64,000 bases of DNA, from contig NZ_CP083451.1 of assembly GCF_020080045.1 (NCBI RefSeq), forward strand, positions 496,001 through 560,000, read 5' to 3'. Every line of letters starts with the position of its first letter. The first letter of the stretch is position 1. The notes beneath the pieces are model-generated. The model was not told the origin of the DNA and ran no database searches. It saw nothing but the letters and a program-made list of their open reading frames with translations. Positions 17,735 to 33,193 of the stretch are shown in pieces. This DNA comes from Comamonas odontotermitis (GTDB lineage Bacteria; Pseudomonadota; Gammaproteobacteria; Burkholderiales; Burkholderiaceae_C). The position numbers and the translations under genes were made by a program.

Positions 17735-18166
17735 ATGGCAAAGAAAATTGTCGGCTTCATCAAGCTGCAAGTACCAGCTGGTAAGGCCAATCCATCGCCA
17801 CCTATCGGTCCCGCACTGGGTCAGCGTGGTTTGAACATCATGGAATTCTGCAAGGCGTTCAACGCCCAGACCCAAGGTGTTGAACCAGGTCTGCCACTGC
17901 CTGTGGTGATCACCGCTTTTGCGGACAAGAGCTTCACCTTCGTGATCAAGACCCCACCTGCAACGGTGCTGATCAAGAAGGCTATCAAGCTGGACAAGGG
18001 TTCGTCCAATCCTCTGGCTAACAAGGTTGGTAAGATCACCCGCGCTCAGCTGGAAGAGATCGCCAAGACCAAGCTGAAGGACATGAACGCCGCTGATGTG
18101 GACGCAGCTGTGCGTACGCTGGCTGGTTCTGCCCGTTCCATGGGCGTTACGGTGGAGGGCCTCTGA
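17735..18166 (+). CDS. rplK: 50S ribosomal protein L11
   Basis: Binds 23S rRNA in the GTPase-associated centre. The length of 143 aa is standard. The N-terminal domain has [20 protein letters not shown] and [12 protein letters not shown]; the C-terminal RNA-binding domain ends [24 protein letters not shown] precedes the start. The 120-base gap after nusG is where the L11 operon leader would lie; in other bacteria L1 binds such a leader to repress the operon. Confidence 0.98.
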   Translation: MAKKIVGFIKLQVPAGKANPSPPIGPALGQRGLNIMEFCKAFNAQTQGVEPGLPLPVVITAFADKSFTFVIKTPPATVLIKKAIKLDKGSSNPLANKVGKITRAQLEEIAKTKLKDMNAADVDAAVRTLAGSARSMGVTVEGL

Positions 18167-18167
18167 G

Positions 18168-18863
18168 ATGGCAAAGTTGACCAAGAAGCAAAAAGCCCTG
18201 CAAGGCAAGGTGGACACCACCAAGCTGTACGCATTCGCTGATGCAGTCGCTCTCGTCAAGGAAGCTGCGACGGCCAAGTTTGATGAATCCATCGACGTGG
18301 CAATTCAGTTGGGCGTGGATGCCAAGAAGTCGGACCAAGTGGTGCGTGGTGCCGTGGTGCTGCCTCACGGTACTGGCAAGACCACTCGCGTTGCCGTGTT
18401 TGCACAAGGCGCCAAGGCTGAAGAAGCCAAGGCTGCAGGTGCTGACGTGGTGGGTATGGACGACCTGGCTGCAGAAGTCAAGGCCGGCAACATGCCTTTC
18501 GACGTGGTGATCGCTGCTCCTGACGCCATGCGCGTTGTGGGTACCCTGGGTCAGATCCTGGGCCCACGTGGCCTGATGCCAAACCCCAAGGTTGGCACGG
18601 TAACCCCTGATGTGGCAACGGCTGTGAAGAACGCCAAGGCTGGTCAGGTGCAGTTCCGCGTTGACAAGGCTGGTATCGTTCACTCGACCATTGGCCGCCG
18701 TTCGTTCGAGAACGTCAAGCTGCAAGGCAATCTGGCTGCACTGGTTGATGCTCTGAACAAGGCCAAGCCTGCTTCGAGCAAGGGCCTGTACCTGCGCAAG
18801 GTGGCAGTGTCGTCCACGATGGGTGTGGGCGTCCGTGTTGACGCACAAACCATCGCAGCGTAA
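18168..18863 (+). CDS. rplA: 50S ribosomal protein L1
   Basis: Ribosomal stalk protein and, in the known cases, translational repressor of the rplK-rplA mRNA. It is 231 aa. [16 protein letters not shown] opens the protein, and [20 protein letters not shown] together with [18 protein letters not shown] are signature stretches. ATG 18168 follows the rplK stop by one base, so translation is coupled. Confidence 0.98.
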   Translation: MAKLTKKQKALQGKVDTTKLYAFADAVALVKEAATAKFDESIDVAIQLGVDAKKSDQVVRGAVVLPHGTGKTTRVAVFAQGAKAEEAKAAGADVVGMDDLAAEVKAGNMPFDVVIAAPDAMRVVGTLGQILGPRGLMPNPKVGTVTPDVATAVKNAKAGQVQFRVDKAGIVHSTIGRRSFENVKLQGNLAALVDALNKAKPASSKGLYLRKVAVSSTMGVGVRVDAQTIAA

Positions 18864-19106
18864 TTGCTAAAAAATCGTCAGACTGGCGCTTGGCGCCCGT
18901 CTGGTGTGGTGGGCTGCTATGGATTTTGAATAAATTTCCATGGCGGGCCATCCAAGACCGTTGGTGTGATGCAAGATCACTTAAATCTCTGGCCAACGCA
19001 GATGGCGATCCCGCTGCAGATGGATGAATTTCCGAAACAGTTGGTCGCTGCAACAAGAGCGCGCATGAGGGGCTTGCCCCGATTTGCGCATTTGAAGGAG
19101 TAGACC
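18864..19106 (+). promoter_or_regulatory. Leader of the rplJ-rplL(-rpoBC) unit
   Basis: A 243-base leader between rplA and rplJ. In other bacteria this region carries a promoter and the mRNA structure bound by L10-L12. A hairpin around 18879-18903 (CAGACTGGCGC / GCGCCCGTCTG) is visible. The function is inferred from position. Confidence 0.4.
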
Positions 19107-19616
19107 TTGAGTCTGAATCGCAGTGAGAAAGAAGCGGTCATCAATGAAGTGACCAGCCTCGCCGCTAAAGCTCAAACGCTTGTGTTCGCGGAATACCGCG
19201 GCATCACGGTCGCTGACATGACGAAGCTGCGTGTGGAAGCACGCAAGCAAGGCGTGACGCTGAGTGTTCTGAAGAACACCCTGGCTCGTCGCGCTGTTGC
19301 TGGTAGCAGCTTTGAAGTGGTGGCTGACCAGATGACCGGCCCGCTGATCTACGGTTTCTCTGAAGATGCAATCGCCGCTGCCAAGGTGGTGGCCGATTTC
19401 GCGAAGACCAACGACAAGTTGGTGATTCGCGGTGGTGCATTCGAAGGAAAGGCGTTGGACGCTAACAGCGTTAAGCAACTGGCAAGCGTGCCTTCCAAGG
19501 AAGTGCTGCTGGCCCAATTGTGTGGCTTGCTCATGTCGCCAATCTCGCGTACCGCCGTTGTGCTGGGCGCGCTGGCGGCCAAAAAGGGCGAAGGCGCCGA
19601 AGTTGCTGCAGCTTAA
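19107..19616 (+). CDS. rplJ: 50S ribosomal protein L10
   Basis: Anchors the L7/L12 dimers to the ribosome. The length of 169 aa is normal. [13 protein letters not shown] opens the protein, and [17 protein letters not shown] and [10 protein letters not shown] are conserved. The start is TTG at 19107, supported by AAGGAG at 19095-19100 with a six-base spacer and by the family's N-terminus. The unusual start codon could add to translational control by the L10 leader. Confidence 0.97.
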   Translation: MSLNRSEKEAVINEVTSLAAKAQTLVFAEYRGITVADMTKLRVEARKQGVTLSVLKNTLARRAVAGSSFEVVADQMTGPLIYGFSEDAIAAAKVVADFAKTNDKLVIRGGAFEGKALDANSVKQLASVPSKEVLLAQLCGLLMSPISRTAVVLGALAAKKGEGAEVAAA

Positions 19617-19653
19617 GCGCGGCAAAACCAACCGAAATATTTAGGAAATCAAA

Positions 19654-20028
19654 ATGGCATTCGATAAAGACGCATTCCTGACCGCTCTGGACAGCATGAC
19701 TGTTCTGGAACTGAACGACCTGGTCAAGGCAATTGAAGAGAAGTTTGGCGTGAGCGCTGCTGCTATGGCCGCTCCTGCTGCTGGTGGTGGTGGCGGTGCT
19801 GCTGCTGCTGAAGAAAAGACCGAGTTCAACCTGGTGCTGGCTGAAGCTGGCTCCAACAAGGTTGGCGTGATCAAGGCCGTGCGTGAAATCACCGGTCTGG
19901 GTCTGAAGGAAGCCAAGGACATGGTCGACGGCGCTCCTAAGGTTCTGAAGGAAGCTATGCCGAAGGCTGACGCCGAAGCTGCTGCCAAGAAGCTGACCGA
20001 AGCTGGTGCAAAGGCCGAACTCAAGTAA
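19654..20028 (+). CDS. rplL: 50S ribosomal protein L7/L12
   Basis: Stalk protein that recruits translation factors, 124 aa. It has an N-terminal dimerisation domain ([19 protein letters not shown]), an Ala/Gly-rich hinge at about residues 40-53, and a C-terminal domain with [20 protein letters not shown] and KDMVDGAPK. It lies 37 bases after rplJ. A strong hairpin in the gap before rpoB probably sets the ratio of ribosomal protein to polymerase mRNA. Confidence 0.98.
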   Translation: MAFDKDAFLTALDSMTVLELNDLVKAIEEKFGVSAAAMAAPAAGGGGGAAAAEEKTEFNLVLAEAGSNKVGVIKAVREITGLGLKEAKDMVDGAPKVLKEAMPKADAEAAAKKLTEAGAKAELK

Positions 20029-20042
20029 TTGAGGGCTTTTTC

Positions 20043-20076
20043 AAGGCTGGAGTACCCGAAAAGGTGCTCCAGCCTT
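20043..20076 (+). terminator. Attenuator hairpin between rplL and rpoB
   Basis: Stem AAGGCTGGAG-ACC / GGT-CTCCAGCCTT. It has no T-run, as expected of a partial terminator or processing site in the rplL-rpoB gap. Confidence 0.6.
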
Positions 20077-20300
20077 TGGTGCTTCTGGAAAAGCCTTTGT
20101 ACAGAGGCCACCACAAAACATTCTGATCAGATTGTTTTGTAGTGTTTTCTAACATCCGACACTAGAAAACCCCTTGGTTCGGGTGGTGTGCAATGCACCA
20201 CCGTCTGCCATGGTTGGTAGTGGCCAACCCGCCAAGCTGCAGCCCCTTTGAGGGGTTTGTCGTCGAAGACCCAGGACTCATGTCTTTGCCCGGAGATCTC

Positions 20301-24413
<4,113 letters not shown>

Positions 24414-24433
24414 TTTGAAGGGGGTAAGAGTCT

Positions 24434-27400
24434 ATGAAATCGCTACTCGACCTGTTCAAGCAATTCACGCCTGATGAGCATTTCGATGCCATCAAGATCG
24501 GTCTGGCTTCGCCCGAAAAGATCCGTTCGTGGTCTTTCGGTGAAGTGAAGAAGCCCGAGACCATCAACTACCGTACCTTCAAGCCAGAGCGCGACGGTCT
24601 GTTCTGCGCCAAGATCTTTGGCCCGATCAAGGACTACGAGTGCCTGTGCGGCAAGTACAAGCGTCTGAAGCACCGCGGTGTGATCTGCGAGAAGTGCGGC
24701 GTTGAAGTCACCCAGACCAAGGTGCGCCGCGAACGCATGGGCCACATCGATCTGGCCGCGCCTTGCGCCCACATCTGGTTCCTGAAGTCGCTGCCTTCGC
24801 GTCTGGGCCTGGTGCTCGACATGACGCTGCGTGACATTGAGCGCGTGCTGTACTTCGAAGCGTATGTGGTGACCGACCCCGGCATGACCCCGCTGAAGAA
24901 GTTCAGCATCATGTCGGAAGACGAATACGACAAGAACGTCGAAGAGTACGGTGATGAGTTCGTTGCCAAGATGGGCGCCGAAGGTATCAAGGACCTGCTC
25001 GAAGGCATCGAAATCGATGCGGAAATCGAGCGTCTGCGCAATGACCTGACCGGCTCCGAAGTCAAGGTCAAGAAGAACGCCAAGCGCCTGAAGCTCCTGG
25101 AAGCGTTCAAGAAGTCCGGTATCAAGCCCGGCTGGATGGTGATGGAAGTGCTGCCTGTGCTGCCTCCCGATCTGCGTCCGCTGGTGCCGCTGGACGGCGG
25201 CCGCTTTGCGACCTCCGACCTGAACGACCTGTACCGCCGCGTCATCAACCGCAATTCGCGTCTGCGCCGCCTGCTGGAGCTGAAGGCTCCGGAAATCATC
25301 GCGCGCAACGAAAAGCGCATGCTGCAGGAAGCCGTCGACTCGCTGCTGGACAACGGCCGCCGTGGCAAGGCCATGACGGGCGCGAACAAGCGCGCGTTGA
25401 AGTCGCTGGCTGACATGATCAAGGGCAAGAGCGGCCGCTTCCGCCAGAATCTGCTGGGTAAGCGCGTCGACTACTCGGGTCGCTCGGTCATTACCGTGGG
25501 CCCAACGCTCAAGCTGCACCAGTGCGGTCTGCCCAAGCTGATGGCGCTGGAGCTGTTCAAGCCTTTCATCTTCGCGCAGCTCGAAGCGCGTGGCATTGCC
25601 ACGACCATCAAGGCCGCCAAGAAGGAAGTGGAAACCGGCACACCGGTGGTGTGGGACATTCTGGAAGAGGTGATCCGCGAGCATCCGATCATGCTCAACC
25701 GCGCACCTACGCTGCACCGTTTGGGTATCCAGGCGTTCGAGCCTATCTTGATTGAAGGCAAGGCCCTGCAACTGCACCCGCTGGTCTGCGCGGCTTTCAA
25801 CGCCGACTTCGACGGTGACCAGATGGCTGTGCACGTTCCCCTGTCGGTGGAAGCGCAGATGGAAGCCCGCACCCTGATGCTGGCCTCCAACAACGTGCTG
25901 TTCCCCGCTTCGGGCGAGCCTTCGATCGTTCCTTCTCAGGACGTGGTGCTGGGCCTGTACCAGGCGACCCGCGAGAAGATCAACGGCAAGGGCGAAGGCA
26001 TGGTGTTCGCGGATCTGGGCGAAGTGCAGCGCGCACTGGACGCCGGTGAAGCCGAGCGCGCAGCCAAGATCAGCGTGCGTCTGACCGAGTGGAGCAAGAA
26101 CAAGGCCACCGGTGAGTTCGAGCCATCGACCAAGCTGGTGGAAACCACCGTTGGCCGCGCACTGCTGTCCGAGATCCTGCCCAAGGGCATGCCCTTCTCG
26201 ACGATCAACAAGACGTTGAAGAAGAAGGAAATCTCCAAGCTGATCAACATCTCGTTCCGCAAGTGCGGTCTGAAGGAAACCGTGGTGTTCGCCGACAAGC
26301 TGCTGCAAAACGGCTTCCGTCTGGCAACGCGCTCCGGTATCTCGATCGCCATCGGCGACATGCTGGTGCCTCCGCAGAAGGCGGAAATCATCGGTCGCGC
26401 CGAAGCCGAGGTCAAGGAGATCGAACAGCAATACGTCTCGGGTCTGGTGACCTCGGGCGAGCGCTACAACAAGGTCGTGGACATCTGGGGCAAGGCCGGT
26501 GACGAAGTCTCCAAGGTCATGATGGCTCAGTTGGCCAAGGAAAAGGTGGTGGACCGCCATGGTAAGGAAGTCGATCAGGAATCGTTCAACGCGATTTACA
26601 TGATGGCCGACTCCGGTGCTCGTGGCTCTGCTGCCCAGATCCGTCAGCTGGCTGGTATGCGTGGTCTGATGGCCAAGCCTGATGGCTCCATCATCGAGAC
26701 GCCGATTACCGCGAACTTCCGCGAAGGCCTGAACGTGTTGCAGTACTTCATCTCCACGCACGGCGCCCGTAAGGGTCTGGCCGACACGGCGTTGAAGACC
26801 GCAAACTCGGGTTACCTGACCCGTCGTCTGGTGGATGTGACGCAGGATCTGGTCATCACCGAGACCGACTGCGGTACGCACAACGGCACGCTGATGCGCG
26901 CTGTGGTGGAAGGTGGTGAAGTGATCGAGTCGCTGCGCGACCGTATCCTCGGCCGTACTGCGGCTGACGAAGTGCTGCACCCCGAAACCCGCGCAGTGCT
27001 GGCCAAGGCTGGCGATCTGCTGGACGAAGACTTGATCGAAGAGCTCGAAGCTGCTGGCGTCGATGAAGTGAAGGTGCGCACGGCGCTGACCTGCGAAACG
27101 CGCTTTGGCCTGTGCGCAACCTGCTATGGCCGCGACCTGGGCCGTGGCGGCATGATCAACCTCGGCGAAGCCGTCGGTGTGATCGCTGCCCAGTCCATCG
27201 GTGAACCAGGCACGCAGCTGACCATGCGTACCTTCCACATTGGTGGTGCCGCATCGCGTGCTGCCGTGGCATCGAGCGTGGAAGCCAAGTCCAATGGTGT
27301 GGTCGGCTTCAACGCCGCCATGCGCTACGTGACCAACAACAAGGGCGAGCTGGTGGTGATTTCGCGTTCGGGCGAGATCGTGATCCAGGACGAGTATGGC

Positions 27401-28666
27401 CGCGAGCGCGAGCGTCACAAGCTGCCTTATGGCGCAACGCTCACCGTCAAGCCTGATCAGCAGATCAAGGCCGGTACGATCCTGGCGAACTGGGACCCAC
27501 TGACCCGACCCATCATTACCGAATACGCCGGCCAGGTGAAGTTCGAGAATGTGGAAGAAGGTCTGACGGTGGCCAAGCAGGTCGACGAAGTGACCGGTCT
27601 GTCCACGCTGGTGGTGATCGATCCGAAGCACCGTGGCTCTGCCAAGGTGGTGCGTCCACAGGTCAAGCTGGCCGATGCCAATGGCCAGGAAGTCAAGATC
27701 CCTGGTACCGACCATGCAGTGACGATCGGCTTCCAGGTCGGCGCTCTGTTGCAGGTGCGTGATGGCCAGGAAGTGGGCCCCGGCGAAGTGCTGGCACGTA
27801 TCCCGATGGAAGGCCAGAAGACCCGCGACATTACCGGTGGTCTGCCACGCGTGGCCGAGCTGTTCGAGGCCCGTACGCCGAAGGACAAGGGTGCGCTGGC
27901 AGAAATGACCGGCACCATCTCCTACGGCAAGGAAACCAAGGGCAAGGTGCGCCTGCAGATCACCGATCTGGAAGGCAAGGTCTGGGAAGAGCTGGTTCCG
28001 AAGGAACGCAACATCCTGGTGCACGAAGGTCAGGTGGTGAACAAGGGCGAACTGATCGTCGACGGTCCAGCCGATCCGCAGGACATCCTGCGTCTGCTGG
28101 GCATCGAAGAGCTGTCGCGCTACATCGTTGACGAAGTGCAGGATGTGTACCGTCTGCAGGGTGTGAAGATCAATGACAAGCACATCGAGGTGATCGTTCG
28201 CCAGATGCTGCGCCGCGTCGTGATCGAAGCCCCAGGCGATACCACCTACATCCAGGGCGAGCAGGTGGAGCGTTCCGAGGTGCTCAACACCAACGAAGCA
28301 GCGCAGCGCGATGGCAAGATCCCTGCAACGTATTCGAACGTGTTGCTGGGTATCACCAAGGCTTCGCTGTCGACCGACTCCTTCATCTCGGCCGCTTCCT
28401 TCCAGGAAACGACCCGCGTGCTGACCGAGGCTGCCATCATGGGCAAGCGCGACGAGTTGCGTGGCCTGAAGGAAAACGTCATCGTCGGCCGTCTGATCCC
28501 CGCCGGTACCGGTCTGGCTTACCACCAGGCTCGCAAGGCCAAGGACGAGATGGACGAGGCCGAGCGCCGCGCCATCGCCGATGCGGAAGCTGCTGAGCTG
28601 GCTGCTGCGTCGGAAGAAGTCACGGCTTCTACCGATGGCGCTGCTGCAGACCCTGCAGCGGACTAA
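24434..28666 (+). CDS. rpoC: RNA polymerase beta' subunit
   Basis: Catalytic subunit of 1410 aa. The N-terminal zinc site reads [19 protein letters not shown] at about residues 70-88. The active-site motif NADFDGD, which chelates magnesium, lies near residue 460. The second zinc site includes [15 protein letters not shown]. The C-terminus has an Ala/Glu-rich acidic tail. It is 20 bases downstream of rpoB and followed by two hairpins, the second a classic terminator, which ends the operon. Confidence 0.98.
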   Translation: MKSLLDLFKQFTPDEHFDAIKIGLASPEKIRSWSFGEVKKPETINYRTFKPERDGLFCAKIFGPIKDYECLCGKYKRLKHRGVICEKCGVEVTQTKVRRERMGHIDLAAPCAHIWFLKSLPSRLGLVLDMTLRDIERVLYFEAYVVTDPGMTPLKKFSIMSEDEYDKNVEEYGDEFVAKMGAEGIKDLLEGIEIDAEIERLRNDLTGSEVKVKKNAKRLKLLEAFKKSGIKPGWMVMEVLPVLPPDLRPLVPLDGGRFATSDLNDLYRRVINRNSRLRRLLELKAPEIIARNEKRMLQEAVDSLLDNGRRGKAMTGANKRALKSLADMIKGKSGRFRQNLLGKRVDYSGRSVITVGPTLKLHQCGLPKLMALELFKPFIFAQLEARGIATTIKAAKKEVETGTPVVWDILEEVIREHPIMLNRAPTLHRLGIQAFEPILIEGKALQLHPLVCAAFNADFDGDQMAVHVPLSVEAQMEARTLMLASNNVLFPASGEPSIVPSQDVVLGLYQATREKINGKGEGMVFADLGEVQRALDAGEAERAAKISVRLTEWSKNKATGEFEPSTKLVETTVGRALLSEILPKGMPFSTINKTLKKKEISKLINISFRKCGLKETVVFADKLLQNGFRLATRSGISIAIGDMLVPPQKAEIIGRAEAEVKEIEQQYVSGLVTSGERYNKVVDIWGKAGDEVSKVMMAQLAKEKVVDRHGKEVDQESFNAIYMMADSGARGSAAQIRQLAGMRGLMAKPDGSIIETPITANFREGLNVLQYFISTHGARKGLADTALKTANSGYLTRRLVDVTQDLVITETDCGTHNGTLMRAVVEGGEVIESLRDRILGRTAADEVLHPETRAVLAKAGDLLDEDLIEELEAAGVDEVKVRTALTCETRFGLCATCYGRDLGRGGMINLGEAVGVIAAQSIGEPGTQLTMRTFHIGGAASRAAVASSVEAKSNGVVGFNAAMRYVTNNKGELVVISRSGEIVIQDEYGRERERHKLPYGATLTVKPDQQIKAGTILANWDPLTRPIITEYAGQVKFENVEEGLTVAKQVDEVTGLSTLVVIDPKHRGSAKVVRPQVKLADANGQEVKIPGTDHAVTIGFQVGALLQVRDGQEVGPGEVLARIPMEGQKTRDITGGLPRVAELFEARTPKDKGALAEMTGTISYGKETKGKVRLQITDLEGKVWEELVPKERNILVHEGQVVNKGELIVDGPADPQDILRLLGIEELSRYIVDEVQDVYRLQGVKINDKHIEVIVRQMLRRVVIEAPGDTTYIQGEQVERSEVLNTNEAAQRDGKIPATYSNVLLGITKASLSTDSFISAASFQETTRVLTEAAIMGKRDELRGLKENVIVGRLIPAGTGLAYHQARKAKDEMDEAERRAIADAEAAELAAASEEVTASTDGAAADPAAD

Positions 28667-28675
28667 GGCGTCAAA

Positions 28676-28702
28676 CATCTGGCAGGCGCAGCCTGCCAGA
28701 TG
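28676..28702 (+). repeat. Perfect palindrome after rpoC
   Basis: CATCTGGCAGG / CCTGCCAGATG with a five-base loop. It may protect the 3' end of the mRNA. Confidence 0.6.
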
Positions 28703-28714
28703 CGGATCCCGGAA

Positions 28715-28752
28715 GACCCGTAATTTCGCGCAGCGGAGTTACGGGTTTTTTA
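28715..28752 (+). terminator. Rho-independent terminator of the rpoBC operon
   Basis: Stem ACCCGTAA / TTACGGGT followed by a run of T. Confidence 0.85.
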
Positions 28753-28850
28753 TGTTTTATGCGCATGACGCATGTCCGGAATCCATCCGGACTATTCAAT
28801 AATCAGCAATTTCACGGGCAGATGGCAGCTTGCATCTGTTCCTTTATGGC

Positions 28851-30254
28851 ATGAACCAGGCATCTCGCAAACCCCATCCCTCCCGTGCTGCAGACGCATC
28901 GACCCAGGGCCCCAGCTTGGCAGAGCAACTGGTGGCGGTGGCTCGCGCCTTGCAGGACGTGCGCCAAGGGCAGTCAGCCCGGGCTGTGCTCGCGGGCGTG
29001 GACGCACCTTTGCGTGCGGGAGTGCAGGCCTTGCTGATGGATGTGCTGCGCGTATTGGGCACAGCCGAGGCGGTACGCACCGAACTGGCTGCACGCAAGC
29101 CGACGGCTGCAGCCGATGCACTGCTGTGCACTGCGCTGGCGCTCCTGCTGCCTGATACGCCGCGCTATGACGGATTTACACTGGTGAACCAGGCGGTTGA
29201 AGCGGCGAAAAAACGCTCGGCCACCAGATCGCAATCGAACTTCATCAATGGCTGCCTGCGCACCTTTCTGCGAGAAAGAGACGATCTGCTCGGTGCCGTT
29301 GCTGCGGACCCGATCGCAAAATACAACCATCCGCAATGGTGGCTGGAGCGGCTGAAAAAAGACTATCCCAAGGACTGGCAGGCCATCATCACCGCCAACA
29401 ACTCCCAGGCACCGATGGCATTGCGCGTCAACCTGCAGCGCAGCAGTCGGCCGAATTATCTGTCGCTGCTGGAGCAAGCCGGTGTCGCTGCGGTTGCAGG
29501 GGTGGGCGAAGCAGGCATCATTCTGGCCAAGGCCGTACCGGTGGAGTACTTGCCGCATTTTGCGGATGGCTGGGTATCGGTGCAAGACAGTGCAGCACAA
29601 ATGGCCGCACCACTGCTGCTGAGCGGCCTGCTGCCGCTTGATGGCGCAACGCTGCACGTGCTCGACGCCTGTGCCGCGCCAGGTGGCAAGACGGCGCATC
29701 TGCTGGAATCCGCGCCAACGCCGAAGAGTTTGGATGTCGTGGCGCTGGAGATAGATGCAAAGCGCGCGGAGCGCATTGACGGCACCTTGCAGCGCCTGGG
29801 CCTGGTCGCCGATGTGATGGTCGCCAGTGCTGAAGATGTGGCAGCCTGGTTGCCTGTGGTACAGGCGCACCATGGTGTGAAACAGTTTGATGCCATTTTG
29901 CTGGACGCACCGTGCTCTGCCTCGGGCATTGTGCGGCGCCAGCCGGATGTGCGCTGGCTGCGCCGCAGTGGTGATATTGCGCAGTTGGCGACCATCCAGC
30001 GCCAGTTGCTCAATGCACTGTGGCCGCTGGTGGCACCGGGTGGACGGCTGCTGTATTGCACTTGCTCGGTGTTTCGCGAAGAAGGGGAAGACCAGATCGT
30101 GCGTTTCCTGCAGACCTGGCCAGAGGCCAAGCGCCTCATTGCGCCAGGGCATTTGTTGCCACAGCATTGGAATGCGGTGGACAATAGCCCGGGCATGCTC
30201 GCGCAAGACCATGATGGTTTCTACTACGCGCTGTTGCACAAGCCCCTGCGTTAA
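28851..30254 (+). CDS. rsmB: 16S rRNA (cytosine-967-C5)-methyltransferase RsmB
   Basis: SAM-dependent enzyme that methylates C967 of 16S rRNA. The N-terminal about 150 residues form the NusB-like RNA-binding domain (FTLVNQAVEAAKKR, FINGCLRTFLRERD). The methyltransferase domain has the SAM motif LDACAAPGGKTAHLLE, and the two cysteines of this class in LDAPCSASGIVRRQPDVRWL and LLYCTCSVFREEGE. ATG 28851 (MNQASRK) is preferred over 28830, though neither has a clear ribosome-binding site. It is the first gene of a unit with DUF4390 and ntrY-ntrX. Confidence 0.93.
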   Translation: MNQASRKPHPSRAADASTQGPSLAEQLVAVARALQDVRQGQSARAVLAGVDAPLRAGVQALLMDVLRVLGTAEAVRTELAARKPTAAADALLCTALALLLPDTPRYDGFTLVNQAVEAAKKRSATRSQSNFINGCLRTFLRERDDLLGAVAADPIAKYNHPQWWLERLKKDYPKDWQAIITANNSQAPMALRVNLQRSSRPNYLSLLEQAGVAAVAGVGEAGIILAKAVPVEYLPHFADGWVSVQDSAAQMAAPLLLSGLLPLDGATLHVLDACAAPGGKTAHLLESAPTPKSLDVVALEIDAKRAERIDGTLQRLGLVADVMVASAEDVAAWLPVVQAHHGVKQFDAILLDAPCSASGIVRRQPDVRWLRRSGDIAQLATIQRQLLNALWPLVAPGGRLLYCTCSVFREEGEDQIVRFLQTWPEAKRLIAPGHLLPQHWNAVDNSPGMLAQDHDGFYYALLHKPLR

Positions 30255-30260
30255 GCCCCA

Positions 30261-30857
30261 ATGCGATTCATTCAACACCTCTTTCTGACGCTGATGCTGT
30301 GCTTTGCCACAGCCGCGCCAGGCATGGCGGCAGAGGCGGAGAAAAAGGTGGAGATGCAGTTGGTGCGCAATGCGGAAGGTGCATTTGCATCCGTTGCGCT
30401 GCAGTTTGCATTGCCCGAACAGATCGAAGACGCACTCTACAAGGGCGTGGCCCTGTATTTTGTGGAAGAGGCCGAAATCATCTCCGAGCGCTGGTACTGG
30501 CGTGACAAGACCGTGCAGAAGGCAGCCCGCTACTTGCGCCTGAGCTACCAACCTCTCACGCGCCGCTGGCGCCTGCATGTCTCCAGCAGCCCGCTCAATG
30601 AAGCTGGCATGGCGGCTTCGTTGGGCCAGAGCTTCGAGACGATGGATGAGGCGCTGGCTATCGTCAAGCGTGTGAGGAACTGGAAGATTGCCGATGCTGC
30701 AGACCTGTCGGACAGCGCCGATTATCTGGTCAAGTTCAGTTTCCGGCTCGACAGCTCCCTGCTGCCACGCATCTTTCAGTTTGCTCCCTTTGGCAACAGT
30801 GGTCTCAATCTGCAGATCAGGAGCCAGCTTCCGCTGCCCGAGGCAAGCACGTCATGA
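30261..30857 (+). CDS. DUF4390 domain protein, exported
   Basis: Protein of 198 aa with an N-terminal signal peptide (residues 1-22, ending GMAAE). The mature part fits DUF4390: ALQFALPEQIEDALYKGVAL, YFVEEAEIISERWYWRDK and the Tyr/Arg-rich RYLRLSYQPLTRRWRL. The function of DUF4390 is not established, but in betaproteobacteria it sits between rsmB and the ntrY-like kinase, as here. It starts 7 bases after rsmB and overlaps the ntrY start by four bases (ATGA), so it is translationally coupled. Confidence 0.85.
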   Translation: MRFIQHLFLTLMLCFATAAPGMAAEAEKKVEMQLVRNAEGAFASVALQFALPEQIEDALYKGVALYFVEEAEIISERWYWRDKTVQKAARYLRLSYQPLTRRWRLHVSSSPLNEAGMAASLGQSFETMDEALAIVKRVRNWKIADAADLSDSADYLVKFSFRLDSSLLPRIFQFAPFGNSGLNLQIRSQLPLPEASTS

Positions 30858-33145
30858 AGATCGAGAAAAGCTCGTCGATGCGTGTGGCCCATAGGCCCAG
30901 CCGGGCCCGCTGGCCGGTGATTGTCGGGTTGATGGCGATGATCGGCATTGGTCTGGTGCTGCTGTTCCTGCTATCGCTGGCCACCAACAATCGCATGCTC
31001 TACGAGCGATATTTTGGCGTGTTGCTGGGCATCAATATTGGGGTGGCAGGCCTTCTGGGCCTGGTAGTGCTGTGGGGCGTGGGCAGCCTGATGCGTCGCC
31101 TGATGGCCAAGCGCTTTGGCAGCAAGCTGCTGCTCAAGCTCGCGGCCACATTTGCTCTCGTGGGCGTGTTGCCGGGCGTGGTGATTTATTTTGTGTCCTA
31201 CCAGTTTGTTTCGCGCTCGATCGAAAGCTGGTTTGATGTGAAGGTGGAAGGTGCGCTGGACGCGGGGGTGAATCTGGCGCGCATCACGCTCGACACGACT
31301 GCCAACGCCATGGCCGACAGGACGCGCACCGCAAGTTCGCAATTGTCCCAGGTGTCTGACGCCGCAGCGGGCCTGGTGCTTGAGCGCATCAAAGACCAAT
31401 TGGGCGCCGATGATGTCGTGCTCTGGTCTGCCAGCGGGCAGGCGGTTGCCAGCACCGGCCAATCGCGCTTCGTGCTCAATCCCGAAAAGCCTTCGTCAGC
31501 CTTGCTGCGCACGGCAGGCCAACAGCAGCGCGCTTTTCAGATCGATGGGCTTGACGATCTGGCCGATATCAACGGCGTCATCAAGGGAGACGCATCCAAA
31601 GTCAGGGTCAAGACCCTGGTGCAGGTGGCCAACGGCGACCTGGGCGTGATCCCCGATGGCCGATTTCTGCAGGCCACGATGGTGCTGCCGTCTGCGCTGG
31701 TGACCAATGCCATCAAGGTGCAGGAGGCCAACCGCGAATACCAGGAGCGTGCCCTGGCGCGCGACAGCCTGCGCCGCATGTACATCGGTACCTTGACCCT
31801 GGCGCTGTTCCTGGCGGTATTTGGCGCGGTGGTACTGGCAGCCCTCTTGGGCAACCAGTTGGTGCGGCCACTTCTGGTATTGGCCGAGGGAGTGCGTGAA
31901 GTGGCGGCAGGCAATCTGCGGCCCAAGCCGGTGTTGCCGACCAAGGATGAACTCAGCGGCCTCACGCGGTCGTTTGCCGAGATGACGCAGCAACTGCTGG
32001 ATGCACGCCGTGCGGTCGAGCGGGGCATGCGCCAGACCGACGAAGCGCGGCAAAGCCTGCAGACGATTCTGGACAACCTGACGGCCGGGGTGATCGTGCT
32101 CGATACCGATGGCGTCATTCGCTCCACCAATCCGGGTGCGACCCGCATCCTGCGCGCACCCCTGGCCGCCTACGAAGGCAAGCCGCTGCGCGACATGCCG
32201 GGGCTTGAGGCTTTTGCGGATGAAGTGGCCCAGCAGTTTCAGCGCCTGCATGATGCGACCAGTGAACACTACCTGGACCATTGGCAGCAATCGTTCGAAC
32301 TGCACGGCGACAGCCACCTGCCCAACCAGAACAGCATCAACCTGATTGCCCGGGGTGCCACCTTGCCGGACAACCGCCGCCTGCTGGTGTTCGACGATAT
32401 CTCCGAGATCGTCTCCGCCCAACGCGCGCAGGCCTGGGGTGAAGTGGCGCGCCGTCTGGCGCACGAGATCAAGAACCCGCTCACTCCGATCCAGCTATCT
32501 GCCGAGCGGCTTGAGATGAAACTGGGCAACAAGCTCGAAGGTGCCGACCAGGCAGTCTTGAAGAAATCCGTGACCACGATCGTGGACCAGGTCGATGCCA
32601 TGAAGCGCCTGGTCAATGAATTTCGCGACTATGCCCGCCTGCCTGCGGCCATGCTGCAAGGGCTGGATCTCAATGCCTTGATCCACGATGTGCTGCACTT
32701 GTATGGCGAGGAAAATGCCGTTATACCTATTGAGGCCGACCTTGATGGAGCCGCGCCACGTATCCTCGGGGATGCGCAGCAGTTGCGACAGGTAATTCAT
32801 AACCTGCTGCAAAATGCACAGGATGCGACCGAGCAAGCGTGGGCCGGAAAGAGCGAGCCTGCGCCCGCGGTGCGGATTTCTACCCGCTATGCGAGCAATA
32901 ACAAGCGCGTTCGTTTGACAATTGCTGACTTCGGTTGCGGCTTTCCCGAACATATATTACAAAAGGCATTTGAGCCTTATGTCACGACCAAGCCGAGAGG
33001 GACTGGCTTGGGGTTGGCCGTAGTCAAGAAAATTGCAGATGAGCATGGTGCTCGTATAGAAATCTCAAACAAGACTGAGGGAGGAAAAATCCTGGGTGCC
33101 CAAGTGTCGCTATCATTCGCTATTGAAGAAGCAATGGCAATTTGA
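30854..33145 (+). CDS. ntrY: NtrY-type sensor histidine kinase
   Basis: Membrane sensor kinase of 763 aa, linked in other bacteria to nitrogen, redox or envelope responses. Three N-terminal membrane segments lie at about residues 17-110 and another at about 307-330 (LTLALFLAVFGAVVLAALLG), enclosing a periplasmic sensor region. HAMP follows, then a PAS domain (QTILDNLTAGVIVLDTDG). The phosphoacceptor H-box is ARRLAHEIKNPLTPIQLSAE, with His near residue 537. The ATPase domain has NLLQNAQDATE, DFGCGFPE and GTGLGLAVVKKIADEHG. The last roughly 250 bases are less GC-rich than the rest. Confidence 0.92.
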   Translation: MKIEKSSSMRVAHRPSRARWPVIVGLMAMIGIGLVLLFLLSLATNNRMLYERYFGVLLGINIGVAGLLGLVVLWGVGSLMRRLMAKRFGSKLLLKLAATFALVGVLPGVVIYFVSYQFVSRSIESWFDVKVEGALDAGVNLARITLDTTANAMADRTRTASSQLSQVSDAAAGLVLERIKDQLGADDVVLWSASGQAVASTGQSRFVLNPEKPSSALLRTAGQQQRAFQIDGLDDLADINGVIKGDASKVRVKTLVQVANGDLGVIPDGRFLQATMVLPSALVTNAIKVQEANREYQERALARDSLRRMYIGTLTLALFLAVFGAVVLAALLGNQLVRPLLVLAEGVREVAAGNLRPKPVLPTKDELSGLTRSFAEMTQQLLDARRAVERGMRQTDEARQSLQTILDNLTAGVIVLDTDGVIRSTNPGATRILRAPLAAYEGKPLRDMPGLEAFADEVAQQFQRLHDATSEHYLDHWQQSFELHGDSHLPNQNSINLIARGATLPDNRRLLVFDDISEIVSAQRAQAWGEVARRLAHEIKNPLTPIQLSAERLEMKLGNKLEGADQAVLKKSVTTIVDQVDAMKRLVNEFRDYARLPAAMLQGLDLNALIHDVLHLYGEENAVIPIEADLDGAAPRILGDAQQLRQVIHNLLQNAQDATEQAWAGKSEPAPAVRISTRYASNNKRVRLTIADFGCGFPEHILQKAFEPYVTTKPRGTGLGLAVVKKIADEHGARIEISNKTEGGKILGAQVSLSFAIEEAMAI

Positions 33146-33193
33146 GCACTCTTTGCACTGGCAGCACTGGCAGCACTGGATTTTCAAGAAGAT

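Noticed and set aside
24443..28678. A 1411-codon open frame antisense to rpoC, and an 828-codon one antisense to rpoB
   Set aside because: They mirror genes with strong GC codon bias, which leaves stop-free antisense frames; the translations are low-complexity and rich in His, Gln and Leu and match no family.
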